Shown piece after piece: positions 8,743 through 18,200 of a DNA stretch of 64,000 bases. This DNA comes from Variovorax beijingensis (lineage in GTDB: Bacteria > Pseudomonadota > Gammaproteobacteria > Burkholderiales > Burkholderiaceae_C). Every line of letters begins with the position of its first letter. Within the stretch, counting starts at the first letter, position 1. The translations under genes were made by a program, and so were the position numbers. The DNA lies in the NCBI RefSeq assembly GCF_003951285.1, contig NZ_RXFQ01000003.1:357319-421318 (forward strand), read 5' to 3'. A model generated the notes under the pieces. That model worked only from the letters and a program-made list of their open reading frames with translations, did not search any database and was not told the origin of the DNA.

Positions 8743-10164
8743 TCAGGGATTGTGGTGGAGGGCAGGCAGCCGCACGACAGCATCGAGGCCGACCGCCTGT
8801 GCGGAATTTTCCTGCGTGCTGCGGTTGTCGAGGCTGATGCGTCCGCCGAGCGCAAGCACGATCTCGCGGCAGATGGCCAGGCCCAGCCCCGAGCCGCTGG
8901 CCGTGTCGCCGGCGGAAAACGGCGCGAACAGGCGCTGGCGCAGCTCGGCCGCAATGCCGGGCCCCTGGTCGCGCACTGTCAGCAGGGCTTCCTGGCCTTC
9001 CGAGCGCACCATCATCGAAAGGGCGCCGCCGCGCGGGCTCTGCTTGATGGCGTTGTGCAGCAGGTTGCGCGTGAGCTCCTGCAGCATCCATTGGTGCGCG
9101 CGCACGGTGACGGGCCCGTCGATGGCCAGTTCGAAGTCGAGCGCCTTGTCGGCGATCAGCGGCGACAGGTCCAGCGCAATCTGGCGTACCACCTCGCCGA
9201 GCTCCAGCGGCACCGATTCCGGCTGCTGGCGCAGCTGCTCGACCTTGGCGAGCGACAGCATCTGGTTGGCGAGGGTGGTGGCGCGCTCCACGGTCTGGCT
9301 GATCTCGCCCAGCGCCTGCTCGGGCGGCACGTCGCCGCGCCGCGCCGACTGCACCTGCGCCTTGAGCACTGCGAGCGGCGTGCGCAGCTGATGGGCGCTG
9401 TCGCGCACGAAGCGCTTCTGGTGGTCGAGCAGGCGCTGCAGCCGGCCCATGACCTCGGTGGTGGCGTCGACCAGCGGGCGCAACTCGCGCGGCGCATCGG
9501 GCGCGTCGATGGGGGAAAGGTCGTCGGCCGCGCGTTTCTCGATGGCTTCGCCGAGCTCACGCACCGGCCGCGTGGCGCGCTGCACCACCAGCACCGTCAC
9601 CAGCGCGATCACGCCCATCAGCAGCAGCTGGCGCCACAGCATGTCCACCAGCAGCTTGCGCACCAGCGTTTCGCGCAGCTCCAGGGTTTCGGCCACCTGC
9701 ACCACGGCCATGCCGCGGCCGCGCGCGCTGGCCACGGGCTGCAGCATGACCGCCACCCGCACCGGCTGGTCGCGAAAGCGCGCGTCGTAGAAGTCGACCA
9801 GCGCCGCATAGGCCCCGCGGTCGGGGATGCGGCCGCGCCAGAACGGCAGCTCGGCAAAGCCCGAGACCATCTCGCCGTCGAGCGCGGAAACGCGATAGAA
9901 AAGGCGGCTGCGGTTGTCGGCCTCGAAGGCCTCGAGCGCGGAATAGGGCACGATGGCGCGCAGCCGCGCGTTCTCGTCGTAGCCCTCCACGTCGAGCTGC
10001 TCGCCGATGGTCTTGGCCGACGCGAGCAGCGTGCGGTCGTAGGCCGTGGTGGCCGCGGCCAGGCTCTGCCGGTACAGGCTCACGCTGTTGATCACGATGA
10101 ACAGCGCCACCGGCGCGAGAATGCCGAACAGCAGCCTCGCGCGCAGCGACAGGGCGGTCTTCAT
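8743..10164 (-). CDS. tctE: TctE-like sensor histidine kinase
   Basis: 473-aa membrane sensor kinase. Two membrane segments (about residues 10-30 and 175-197) flank a periplasmic domain of about 140 residues, followed by a HAMP-like linker, the H box DSAHQLRTPLAV with His258, the N box NLLHNAIKQS, and ATP-binding motifs DQGPGIA and GSGLGLAI. The gene overlaps the response-regulator stop as ATGA, and the pair is divergent from tctCBA, which is the standard setting of TctDE systems that sense citrate or related acids. Confidence 0.93.
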   Translation of the reverse strand: MKTALSLRARLLFGILAPVALFIVINSVSLYRQSLAAATTAYDRTLLASAKTIGEQLDVEGYDENARLRAIVPYSALEAFEADNRSRLFYRVSALDGEMVSGFAELPFWRGRIPDRGAYAALVDFYDARFRDQPVRVAVMLQPVASARGRGMAVVQVAETLELRETLVRKLLVDMLWRQLLLMGVIALVTVLVVQRATRPVRELGEAIEKRAADDLSPIDAPDAPRELRPLVDATTEVMGRLQRLLDHQKRFVRDSAHQLRTPLAVLKAQVQSARRGDVPPEQALGEISQTVERATTLANQMLSLAKVEQLRQQPESVPLELGEVVRQIALDLSPLIADKALDFELAIDGPVTVRAHQWMLQELTRNLLHNAIKQSPRGGALSMMVRSEGQEALLTVRDQGPGIAAELRQRLFAPFSAGDTASGSGLGLAICREIVLALGGRISLDNRSTQENSAQAVGLDAVVRLPALHHNP

Positions 10165-10841
10165 GGCTCGGCGCGCAGCAGGTAGCCCAACCCGCGCAGC
10201 GTCATCAGCGCCGCGCCGGTGCCCGCGAGCTTCTTGCGCAGCCGGTACACCACCACCTCGATGGCCTCGTACTGCACTTCGGTCTCGCCCGGGAACACGA
10301 GTTCGAAGAGCCGCTCCTTGCTCACCGCATGGCCGGGCTTCATCATCAGCGCCTTGAGCAGCGCCAGTTCGCGCGGCGTGAGCTCCAGGATGCCGTGCTT
10401 GTGATAGATGGCGCCGCTTTCGGGCTCGAAGCGCAGCCCGCCCACTTCCTGCGGGTTCGGGCCCGCGTCGGCGCCGGCATTCTGGTGGCGCCGGCGCAGT
10501 GCGCGGATGCGCGCTTCCAGTTCGTCGAGATCGAAGGGCTTGGGCAGGTAGTCGTCGGCGCCGGCGTTCAGGCCCATGATGCGGTCGCCCACCGTGCCGC
10601 GGGCAGTGAGCAGCAGCACGGGCGTGCGCAACCCCGCTGCGCGCGCCTGGGCCAGCACCTGCAGGCCGTCGAGGTTGGGCAGGCTCAGGTCGAGCGCCAC
10701 CACGTCGGGCTCCAGCTCTCGCCACTGCTCGACGGCCAGGGCGCCGTCGCCGCAGATGCGCACGTCGATCTTGCTGCGGGCGAGGGCGCGCTGCAGGGTG
10801 ACCTGCATCGAGGGATCGTCTTCGACCAGCAGCAGCTTCAT
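10161..10841 (-). CDS. tctD: TctD-like OmpR-family response regulator
   Basis: 226-aa response regulator. The receiver domain carries the acidic pair EDD at 7-9, phospho-acceptor Asp51 (ALDLSLPNLDG) and Lys101 (LPKPFDLDEL); the C-terminal half is an OmpR/PhoB winged helix ending in TLRGLGYLLR. It precedes tctE in the same transcript. Its expected targets are the divergent tctCBA genes, whose upstream region carries direct repeats spaced 11 bp apart, as OmpR-family dimers prefer. Confidence 0.94.
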   Translation of the reverse strand: MKLLLVEDDPSMQVTLQRALARSKIDVRICGDGALAVEQWRELEPDVVALDLSLPNLDGLQVLAQARAAGLRTPVLLLTARGTVGDRIMGLNAGADDYLPKPFDLDELEARIRALRRRHQNAGADAGPNPQEVGGLRFEPESGAIYHKHGILELTPRELALLKALMMKPGHAVSKERLFELVFPGETEVQYEAIEVVVYRLRKKLAGTGAALMTLRGLGYLLRAEP

Positions 10842-10888
10842 GGGGTGTGGAGGGGGAATGGTACTTCGGTGTTTTCCCCAGTCTGGTG

Positions 10889-10943
10889 GACAGCCAACTG
10901 ACAGCAGGGCGGCGCATGATAGCGGCTCAGGTCCAAGTCAGGT
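10889..10943. promoter_or_regulatory. Candidate TctD-binding direct repeats upstream of tctC
   Basis: Two pairs of direct repeats each repeat with an 11-bp period: GACAGC-N5-GACAGC (10889-10905) and TCAGGT-N5-TCAGGT (10927-10943). One helical turn between half-sites is the usual spacing for OmpR-family regulators. They lie in the 126-bp gap between tctD and tctC. The second pair is only 24 bp before the tctC ATG, so it may not be an activating site. Confidence 0.4.
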
Positions 10944-10967
10944 TTCTTTAGTTTTCAGGAGACAACG

Positions 10968-11927
10968 ATGCGTCGCGACACCTTTTTGAAGTCATTGGCC
11001 GCGCTGGCCGCCGCCGGAGCCCTGCCGTTGTCGGCGCGCGCCGCAGCCAACGTCAAGATGATGATTCCGGCCAACCCGGGCGGAGGCTGGGACACCACGG
11101 GCCGCGCGCTGGGCAAGGCAATGACCGAGGCCAAGCTGGCCGACACGGTCACCTACGACAACAAGGGCGGCGCCGCCGGCGCGCTGGGCCTGGCCCAGTT
11201 CGTGAACGGCTCCAAGGGCGATCCGAACGCGCTCATGGTGATGGGCTCCGTCATGCTCGGCGGCATCATCACCGGCAAGCCGCCGGTCAATCTCTCGCAG
11301 GCCACGCCGATTGCGCGCATGACCACCGAATACAACGTGTTCGTGCTGCCGGCCAATTCGCCCTTCAAGACCATGAAGGACGTGGTCGAACAGCTCAAGA
11401 AGGACCCGGGCAGCGTCAAGTGGGGCGGCGGTTCGCGCGGCTCCACCGAGCACATCGCCGCGGCCATGATCGCGCAGAAGGTCGGCGCCGATCCGTCCAA
11501 GATCAACTACGTGGCCTTCCGCGGAGGCGGCGAGGCCACGGCCGCCATCCTGGGCGGCAACGTCACCATTGGCGGCAGCGGCTACAGCGAGTTCGCCGAG
11601 TACATCGCCGCCGGCAAGATGAAGGCCATTGCGGTCACGTCGGCCCAGCGCCTGCCGGGCATCAACGTGCCCACGCTCAAGGAGCAGGGCATCGACGTGG
11701 AGATCGGCAACTGGCGCGGCGTGTATGGCGCCCCGGGCATCAGCGCCGAGCAGCGCAAGGCGCTGACCGACATGGTGCTGGCCGCCCTCAAGAGCCCGTC
11801 GTGGGCCGAATCGCTCAAGAAGAACGACTGGACGCCGGCCGTGCTTTCGGGCGAGGCCTTTGCCAAGTTCGTCGATGACGACTTCGCGAGCCTGCGCGCC
11901 ATCATGGCCAAGTCCGGGATGATCTGA
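10968..11927 (+). CDS. tctC: Tripartite tricarboxylate transporter substrate-binding protein TctC
   Basis: 319-aa periplasmic binding protein of the TctC/Bug family. The N-terminal signal peptide (MRRDTFLKSLAALAAAGALPLSARA) is followed by the family motif PANPGGGWDTTGRAL, whose backbone binds the carboxylate group. The substrate is probably citrate or another di/tricarboxylate; TctC-family proteins vary widely in ligand. A GGAGA Shine-Dalgarno precedes the ATG. tctB begins 93 bp downstream, after an intergenic repeat. Confidence 0.95.
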   Translation: MRRDTFLKSLAALAAAGALPLSARAAANVKMMIPANPGGGWDTTGRALGKAMTEAKLADTVTYDNKGGAAGALGLAQFVNGSKGDPNALMVMGSVMLGGIITGKPPVNLSQATPIARMTTEYNVFVLPANSPFKTMKDVVEQLKKDPGSVKWGGGSRGSTEHIAAAMIAQKVGADPSKINYVAFRGGGEATAAILGGNVTIGGSGYSEFAEYIAAGKMKAIAVTSAQRLPGINVPTLKEQGIDVEIGNWRGVYGAPGISAEQRKALTDMVLAALKSPSWAESLKKNDWTPAVLSGEAFAKFVDDDFASLRAIMAKSGMI

Positions 11928-11928
11928 A

Positions 11929-11984
11929 CTCGCCCCCAGGCTACGCGCACTTCGTGTCGCTTCTCCCTCCCCCTGCCGGGGGCA
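11929..11984 (+). repeat. Intergenic 56-nt repeat, copy 1
   Basis: Begins one base after the tctC stop codon. It matches a second copy (minus strand, 35580-35635) at 53 of 56 positions. The sequence starts CTCGCCCCCAGGCT, has a CGCGCACTTCGTGTCGC core, and ends CCGGGGGCA; GCCCCC and GGGGGC can pair to close a stem. It is non-coding and lies inside the tctCBA operon. Confidence 0.8.
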
Positions 11985-12020
11985 GGGGTGGCCTTCCTTC
12001 CCTGACTGCGGGAGTAAAAA

Positions 12021-12557
12021 ATGACAACTCCAGAATCCTCGGTCTCGCCGCGACCTGCGGCCACGTGGCCGCAAACCCTGGTTGGCGCCGGCGTGCTGCT
12101 GACCGGCCTGGCGCTGGCTTTCGGCGCCATCGGCATTTCTTCCGAGGCCGGCTACGGCGGCGTCGGTCCCAATTTCCTGCCCTGGCTGGTGTCGGGCGTG
12201 CTCATGCTGTGCGGCGCCTGGATTCTCTGGGAAGCGCGCACCGGCGGCTTTCGCGAGCTCGACGCACCCTCGGACGCGGAGCATGCCTACTGGCCGGGCT
12301 TCGTCTGGGTGTCGGCCGGCCTGCTGCTCAACGCTGCGCTGATCACCACGCTGGGCTTCATCCTGAGCTGCACGCTGTGCTACGTGCTGGCGGTGCAGGG
12401 CCTGCGCCGCGCGGGCGGCCAGCCCTCGGCCAACCAGCCGCGCACGTGGGCCATCGACCTCCTGACCGGCGCGCTCATCTCCGGGCCGGTGTTCTGGATG
12501 TTCACCAAGTTCCTGGCCATCAACCTGCCGGGCCTCACGACCACCGGCTGGATCTGA
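12021..12557 (+). CDS. tctB: Tripartite tricarboxylate transporter small membrane subunit TctB
   Basis: 178-aa integral membrane protein with four predicted hydrophobic segments (beginning near residues 18, 50, 88 and 150), the expected size and topology of the small TctB subunit, which works with TctA in sodium- or proton-driven uptake. It lies between tctC and tctA, and its stop is separated from the tctA ATG by a single base, so it is translationally coupled to tctA. Confidence 0.92.
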   Translation: MTTPESSVSPRPAATWPQTLVGAGVLLTGLALAFGAIGISSEAGYGGVGPNFLPWLVSGVLMLCGAWILWEARTGGFRELDAPSDAEHAYWPGFVWVSAGLLLNAALITTLGFILSCTLCYVLAVQGLRRAGGQPSANQPRTWAIDLLTGALISGPVFWMFTKFLAINLPGLTTTGWI

Positions 12558-12558
12558 C

Positions 12559-14073
12559 ATGGAAATCTTCAACGCACTCATGGCGGGTTTCGCTGCGGCG
12601 ATCACCCCTGTCAATCTGCTCTGGTGCCTCGTGGGCTGTGCCCTGGGTACGGCCGTCGGCGTGCTGCCGGGCATCGGCCCGGCGGTGGCGGTGGCCATGC
12701 TGCTGCCCATCACCGGCAAGGTCGACATCACGGCCTCGATGATCTTCTTCTCGGGCATCTACTACGGCGCCATGTACGGCGGCTCGACCACCTCCATCCT
12801 GCTCAACACGCCGGGCGAAACGGCCAGCATGGTGACGGCGATGGAAGGCAACAAGATGGCCAAGAGCGGCAGGGCGGGCGCAGCGCTTGCGACCGCCGCC
12901 ATCGGCTCCTTCGTGGCCGGCACCATTGCCACCGTGATCGTCACGCTGTTCGCGCCGTTCGTGGCCGAGTTCGCCGTGAAGCTCGGGCCGCCCGAGTATT
13001 TCCTGCTGATGCTGCTGGCCTTCACCACGGTGAGCGCCGTGCTCGGCAAGAGCACGCTGCGCGGCATGACGGCGCTGTTCGTCGGCCTGGCGGCCGGCTG
13101 TGTCGGGCTCGACCAGATCTCGGGCCAGGGCCGCTACACCGGCGGCATTCCCGAACTGCTCGACGGCATCGAGATCGTTCTGGTGGCCGTGGGCCTGTTC
13201 GCGGTGGCCGAGGTGCTGTACGCCGTGCTCTACGAGGGCAAGGTGGTCGAGGGCCAGAACAAGCTGACCCGCGTTCACATGACGGCGCGCGACTGGAAGC
13301 GCTCGATTCCGGCATGGCTGCGCGGCACCGCCATCGGCGCGCCGTTCGGCTGCATTCCGGCCGGCGGCACCGAGATTCCGACCTTCCTGAGCTATGCGAC
13401 CGAAAAGAAGCTGGCCAAGGACGCGGAAGCCAAGGCCGAGTTCGGCACCAAGGGCGCCATCGAAGGCGTGGCCGGCCCCGAAGCCGCCAACAACGCCACG
13501 GTGACCGCGGCGCTGATCCCGCTGCTCACGCTCGGCATTCCCACGTCGAACACCACCGCCATCCTGCTGGGCGCGTTCCAGAACTACGGCATCCAGCCGG
13601 GGCCTCAGCTGTTCACCACTTCGGCTGCACTGGTGTGGGCGCTGATCGCCTCGCTCTATATCGGCAACGTGATGCTGCTGGTGCTGAACCTGCCGATGGT
13701 GGGCCTGTGGGTCAAGCTGCTCAAGATTCCCAAGCCGCAGCTCTACGCCGGCATCCTGATCTTTGCGACGGTGGGGGCCTACGGCATGCGCCAGAGTGCG
13801 TTCGACCTGTTCCTGCTCTACGGCATCGGCCTGCTGGGCGTGGCGATGCGGCGCTTCGACTTCCCGACCGCCCCCGTGGTGGTGGGCATGATCCTCGGGC
13901 CGCTGGCCGAAGCGCAGCTGCGCAACGCGATGTCCATCGGCGAGGGCAGCGCCGCGGTGTTCTTCCAGCGGCCGATGTCGATCACGCTGGTAGTGATCAT
14001 CGTGGCTGTGCTGGTGCTGCCGCGCGTTGCCAAGCGCATGAGCGAACGCAAGCTCGCCAGGCTCGCAGCCTGA
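12559..14073 (+). CDS. tctA: Tripartite tricarboxylate transporter large membrane subunit TctA
   Basis: 504-aa polytopic membrane protein, the transport channel of the system. Family landmarks include [19 protein letters not shown] near residue 35, [19 protein letters not shown] near residue 70, and a repeat-like match in the second half ([29 protein letters not shown]). About ten to twelve hydrophobic segments are visible. The length is normal for TctA. A strong terminator follows at 14085-14123, closing the operon. Confidence 0.95.
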   Translation: MEIFNALMAGFAAAITPVNLLWCLVGCALGTAVGVLPGIGPAVAVAMLLPITGKVDITASMIFFSGIYYGAMYGGSTTSILLNTPGETASMVTAMEGNKMAKSGRAGAALATAAIGSFVAGTIATVIVTLFAPFVAEFAVKLGPPEYFLLMLLAFTTVSAVLGKSTLRGMTALFVGLAAGCVGLDQISGQGRYTGGIPELLDGIEIVLVAVGLFAVAEVLYAVLYEGKVVEGQNKLTRVHMTARDWKRSIPAWLRGTAIGAPFGCIPAGGTEIPTFLSYATEKKLAKDAEAKAEFGTKGAIEGVAGPEAANNATVTAALIPLLTLGIPTSNTTAILLGAFQNYGIQPGPQLFTTSAALVWALIASLYIGNVMLLVLNLPMVGLWVKLLKIPKPQLYAGILIFATVGAYGMRQSAFDLFLLYGIGLLGVAMRRFDFPTAPVVVGMILGPLAEAQLRNAMSIGEGSAAVFFQRPMSITLVVIIVAVLVLPRVAKRMSERKLARLAA

Positions 14074-14084
14074 GCCTGAGCCGG

Positions 14085-14123
14085 AATGCCGCGGTGCCTT
14101 GTCGGCCCCGCGGCATTTTTCTT
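14085..14123 (+). terminator. Rho-independent terminator after tctA
   Basis: Perfect 10-bp stem AATGCCGCGG (14085-14094) / CCGCGGCATT (14108-14117) followed by TTTCTTTTT. It is placed 11 bp after the tctA stop and just before the 3' end of the convergent peptidoglycan-binding gene. Confidence 0.88.
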
Positions 14124-14125
14124 TT

Positions 14126-15052
14126 TCACGCCGCCGACACGGGCGCGAGGAAGTACGCCGTCTCCTGCCTGAGCGCGGCGTAGCTGTACTCGTTGCGCGC
14201 GATCACGCTCTTGTTGCCCTTGCTCTTGTCGTTGCGGTCGGGGCCGAAGGCGTTGCCGTCGATGCTCTCCATCCGGTCGTTGCCGTTCGAAGTGACGATG
14301 AAGTGGTGGTTGCGTCCGCCCGGGGCGATGCCGCTCACCACGCCGATGCAGCCCGGAAACACGGACGAATAGTCGGTGATCCGGCGGAACACCGTGCTGT
14401 CGAACACGTTCTTGCTGTGCTGGGCCCAGCCGCCCGGCACATGGACGCCGGCCGTGCGGTACACGTAGATGCAGAAGATGCCGCACCATGCGCACAGGTC
14501 GTTGGCGTTGCGCCAGTTGCCGGCGTCCATCTCCTGCCACTTCGACACGGCCGCCGCGGTGATGGTGGGACAGCGGCTGATGTAGGCGCCGGCGGCGTTC
14601 GCATCCTGGAAGATCTTCTGCAGGCCCATGCCGCCCTGGCGCGGACGCTGCGGGCTCGCCGGATTGGCGCACAGCGCCGCGGCAATGCGCTCATTGCTCG
14701 GGCTGGGCTGGGACGAGGTCGTCCATCCCCACCTGAGCAGCGCCGCCTCCGCCGCCGCGACCACGCTGTCGCCCAATGCCGACGCCGGCTTGTCGCCGGG
14801 CGGCGGCGTTGCCATTCCGACGAGCTGGGCGATCAGCGCTTCGAGCATGCCCCAGGTCTTCGGCCCGACGATGGCATCGGGCACCAGCTTGCAGAATCCC
14901 TGGTACTCCTTGACCTTCGAAGTGGTCTTGGATCCGAACTGCCCGTCGGGCACCAGCTGCGCAAGCCTGGAGGCCGTCCACAGGTTCAGGGCCGATTGCA
15001 GCAGTGAAACGTCGGCGCCGTGTGAGCCGAATCGCAGGGTGGGTCGAATCAT
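14126..15052 (-). CDS. Peptidoglycan-binding protein with CHAP-like C-terminal domain
   Basis: 308-aa protein. The N-terminal 75 residues form a PG_binding_1-type domain (FGSHGADVSLLQSALNLW; DGQFGSKTTSKVKEYQ; GPKTWGMLEAL). The C-terminal half has a Cys-containing segment NDLCAWCGIFCIYVYRTAG followed about 70 residues later by GGRNHHFIVTSNGN, a Cys-then-His order like CHAP/NlpC-type amidases. No signal peptide or membrane segment is visible. The enzymatic role is inferred; it could instead be a non-enzymatic binding protein. It stands alone, convergent with tctA. Confidence 0.72.
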   Translation of the reverse strand: MIRPTLRFGSHGADVSLLQSALNLWTASRLAQLVPDGQFGSKTTSKVKEYQGFCKLVPDAIVGPKTWGMLEALIAQLVGMATPPPGDKPASALGDSVVAAAEAALLRWGWTTSSQPSPSNERIAAALCANPASPQRPRQGGMGLQKIFQDANAAGAYISRCPTITAAAVSKWQEMDAGNWRNANDLCAWCGIFCIYVYRTAGVHVPGGWAQHSKNVFDSTVFRRITDYSSVFPGCIGVVSGIAPGGRNHHFIVTSNGNDRMESIDGNAFGPDRNDKSKGNKSVIARNEYSYAALRQETAYFLAPVSAA

Positions 15053-15072
15053 GGGGATCTCGCCGCGCAATG

Positions 15073-15214
15073 CCGGTGCCTTGTGTGTGTACAGGCACCG
15101 GATTATTCGAAGCGCCGCCCTTCGGCGGAATCCGCCATGCAGCCTATTCCTCTGGCCGAACGGGCGGCCCTTCGCCGCCCGATCCCTCTTCCTGCCCATG
15201 GCGAGGAAGAGGGA
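15073..15214. repeat. Cluster of four hairpins between an RND gene and a peptidoglycan-binding gene
   Basis: Four near-perfect stems occur in 142 bp: CCGGTGCCT/AGGCACCGG (15073-15101); CCGCC-cttc-GGCGG (15115-15128), which can alternatively refold as GGCGG-aat-CCGCC (15124-15136); CGGGCGGC-ccttc-GCCGCCCG (15161-15181); and an 11-bp stem, TCCCTCTTCCT/AGGAAGAGGGA (15183-15214). The last lies 11 bp after the RND transporter stop and may stabilise or end that transcript; the first lies in the leader of the peptidoglycan-binding gene. None has a T tract. Confidence 0.65.
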
Positions 15215-15225
15215 CTCGCAGCCGC

Positions 15226-18200
15226 TCAGGCCGCGGGGCGGGGCGGCGTCTCGACCAGGTCGTCGTCGATATGCGGATCGGCCGGCTGCCCGCGCAGCTT
15301 GCGCACCGTGCGCCGGATCCAGTGCTCGATGTCGTCCACGTAGGTGAACACCGCCGGCACCACCAGCAGGCTCAGCACGGTCGAAGTGATCAACCCGCCG
15401 ATCACCGCCATCGCCATCGGCGAACGGAAGCTCGAATCCGCGGTGCCAAGGCCCACGGCAATCGGCAGCATGCCCGCACCCATGGCCAGCGTGGTCATGA
15501 TGATGGGCCGCGCCCGCTTGTGGCAGGCGTCGCGCAGCGCGCCCCAGCGGCTCATGCCGTGGTCGCGGCGCGCCACGATGGCGTATTCCACCAGCAGGAT
15601 CGAGTTCTTGGTGGCGATGCCCATCAGCATGATCAGGCCGATCAGCGACGGCATCGACAGCGCCTTCTGCCCGATCAGGAGACCCACGAAGGCGCCGCCG
15701 AGCGCCAGCGGCAGCGCGCAGAGGATCGTCACCGGATGCAGGAAGTCCTTGAACAGCAGCACCAGCACGATGTAGATGCACAGCACGCCCGTGAGCATCG
15801 CAAGGCCGAAGCTGTTGAACAGTTCCGTCATCACCTCGGCGTCGCCCACCTCGGTCACGCGCACGCCGGGCGGGAGCTTCTGGATCGAGGGCAGCGCCGT
15901 GACCGCAGTCTTGGCATCGCCCAGGCCCACGCCCGAGAGCTCGATCTCGAAGTTGACGTTGCGCGAGCGGTCGTAGCGGTCGATGACGGCGGGGCCGCCT
16001 TCCATCGTGAGCGAGGCCACCTGGCTCAGCATGACCGGGCCGCGCGTGCCGGGCACCGAGAGGCGGCCGAGCAGGTCGAGGTCCTGCCGCGCCGAGTCCT
16101 CGAGCTTCACCACGATGGGCACCTGCCGCTGTGCGAGGTTGAGCTTGGCCAGCGCCTGGTCGTAGTCGCCCAGCGTGGCCACGCGCAGCGTCTCGGCGAT
16201 GGCCGAGCTGGTCACGCCCAGGTCGGCGGCGCGCGCGAAGTCGGGGCGCACGGCGATCTCGGGGCGGATCAGGCTCGCGGTGGAAGTGATGTTGCCGAGA
16301 CCGGGCACCGTGCGCAGGTCCTTCTCGACCGCGCTGGCGGCGCTGGCCAGAGCGGCGGGGTCTTCACCGGTGAGCGCGAGGATGTATTTTTCACCCGAGC
16401 CGCCCAGGCCGACGGTGCTGCGCACGCCGGGCAGCGTTTCGAGCGCGGCGCGGATCTGGTTCTCGATCACCTGCTTGCGCGGACGGTCGCCTCGCTCGTC
16501 GAGCTTGATGGTGAGCGTGGCCTTGCGCGTCTCGGGCGTGCCGAAGTTGGCGAAGGGATCGCCGCCCGCGCTGCCGCCGGCCACGGTGGTGTAGACGCTG
16601 CGCACATGGTCGATCTTCATCACTCTGTGGCGCGTTTCCTCCGCGGCCGCAGTGGTCTGTGCGAGCGTGGAGCCGGGCGGGAGCGACAGGTAGATCTGCG
16701 TCTGCGAGTTGTCGTCCGGCGGAATGAAGCCGGTCTTCAGCAGCGGGATCATCGCCAGTGAGCCGAAGAAGAAGAGGGTGGCGAGCACCATCGTCTTGAA
16801 GCGGTGGTGCGTGCTCCATTCCACGGCGCGCATGTAGGCCGTGAGCCAGCGCGGCTCCTTTTCGGCACCGACCACCGGCTTCAGCAGGTAGGCCGCCATC
16901 ATCGGCGTGAGCACCCGCGCCACCACCAGCGACGCGAACACCGCCAGCGAGGCCGTCCAGCCGAACTGCTTGAAGAACTTGCCGGCCACGCCGCTCATGA
17001 AGGCGGTGGGCAGGAACACCGCGATCAGCGTGAAGGTGGTGGCGATCACCGCCAGGCCGATCTCGTCGGCCGCCTCCATGGCCGCCTCGTAGGGCGACTT
17101 GCCCATGCGCAGGTGGCGCACGATGTTCTCCACCTCCACGATGGCGTCGTCCACCAATATGCCCACCACCAGCGAGAGCGCGAGCAGCGAGATCACGTTG
17201 ACCGAAAAGCCCAGCAGGTGCATGCCGATGAAGGCGGGTATCACGGACATGGGCAGCGCCACGGCCGAGACGAAGGTGGCGCGCCAGTCGCGCAGGAACA
17301 GCCACACCACGATCACGGCCAGGATCGCGCCCTCGTACAGCAGGTGCAGCGAGCCCTCGTACTCTTCTTCCACCGGCTCGACGAAATTGAAGGCCTCGGT
17401 CAGCTCGATGTCGGGGCGCTGCGCGCGCAGGTCGGCCAGCGCCTTCTGGATGGCACGGCCCACCTCGACCTCGCTGGCGCCGCGGCTGCGCGCCACTTCG
17501 AAGCCGACCACCGGCTTGCCGTTGAGCAGCGCCGCGGCGCGCGGCTCGGCGATGGTGTCGCTGATGCGCGCCACCTGGTCGAGCCGGATGCGCCGGCCGT
17601 CGGAAAGCGCGATCTGCATGTCCGCCAGCTGGTCGGCCGACTGCACGGTGGCCAGGGTGCGCACCGGCTGCTCGCTGCCGCCCAGGTCGATGCGGCCGCC
17701 CGCGCTTTCGGTCTGCACCTGTCGCAACTGGCGCGAGATGTCGGCCGCCGAGGCGCCCAGCGCCTGCAGCTTGGCCGGGTCGAGGTCGACGTGCACCTGG
17801 CGCGTGACGCCGCCCACGCGGTTCACCGCGCCCACGCCGGGCAGCGCGAGCAGCTTCTTGGTGATGTCGTTGTCCACGAACCAGCTCAGCGCCTCGCCGT
17901 CCATGCGCGACGAGGCGATGGTGAAGGCCAGCACCGGCTGGGCCGCGAAGTCGAGCTTGGTGACCACCGGGTCGCGTACGTCGGCCGGCAGGTCGGCGCG
18001 CACGCGCTGCACCGCGGAGCGCACGTCGTCCACGGCTTCCTGCACCGGCTTCTCGAGGCGGAACTCGACGATCAGCGTGGCGGCGCCGTCCTGCACCTTG
18101 GTGGTGATGTGCTTGAGGCCCTGCACCGTGGCAATGGAGTTCTCGAGCTTGCGCGCGACGTCGGTCTCCAGCTGCGAAGGCGCGGCGCCGGGCAGCGACG

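Noticed and set aside
15161..15214. Possible CRISPR-like or tandem repeat array
   Set aside because: The stems differ in sequence and are not regularly spaced repeats; there are no spacers and no cas genes.
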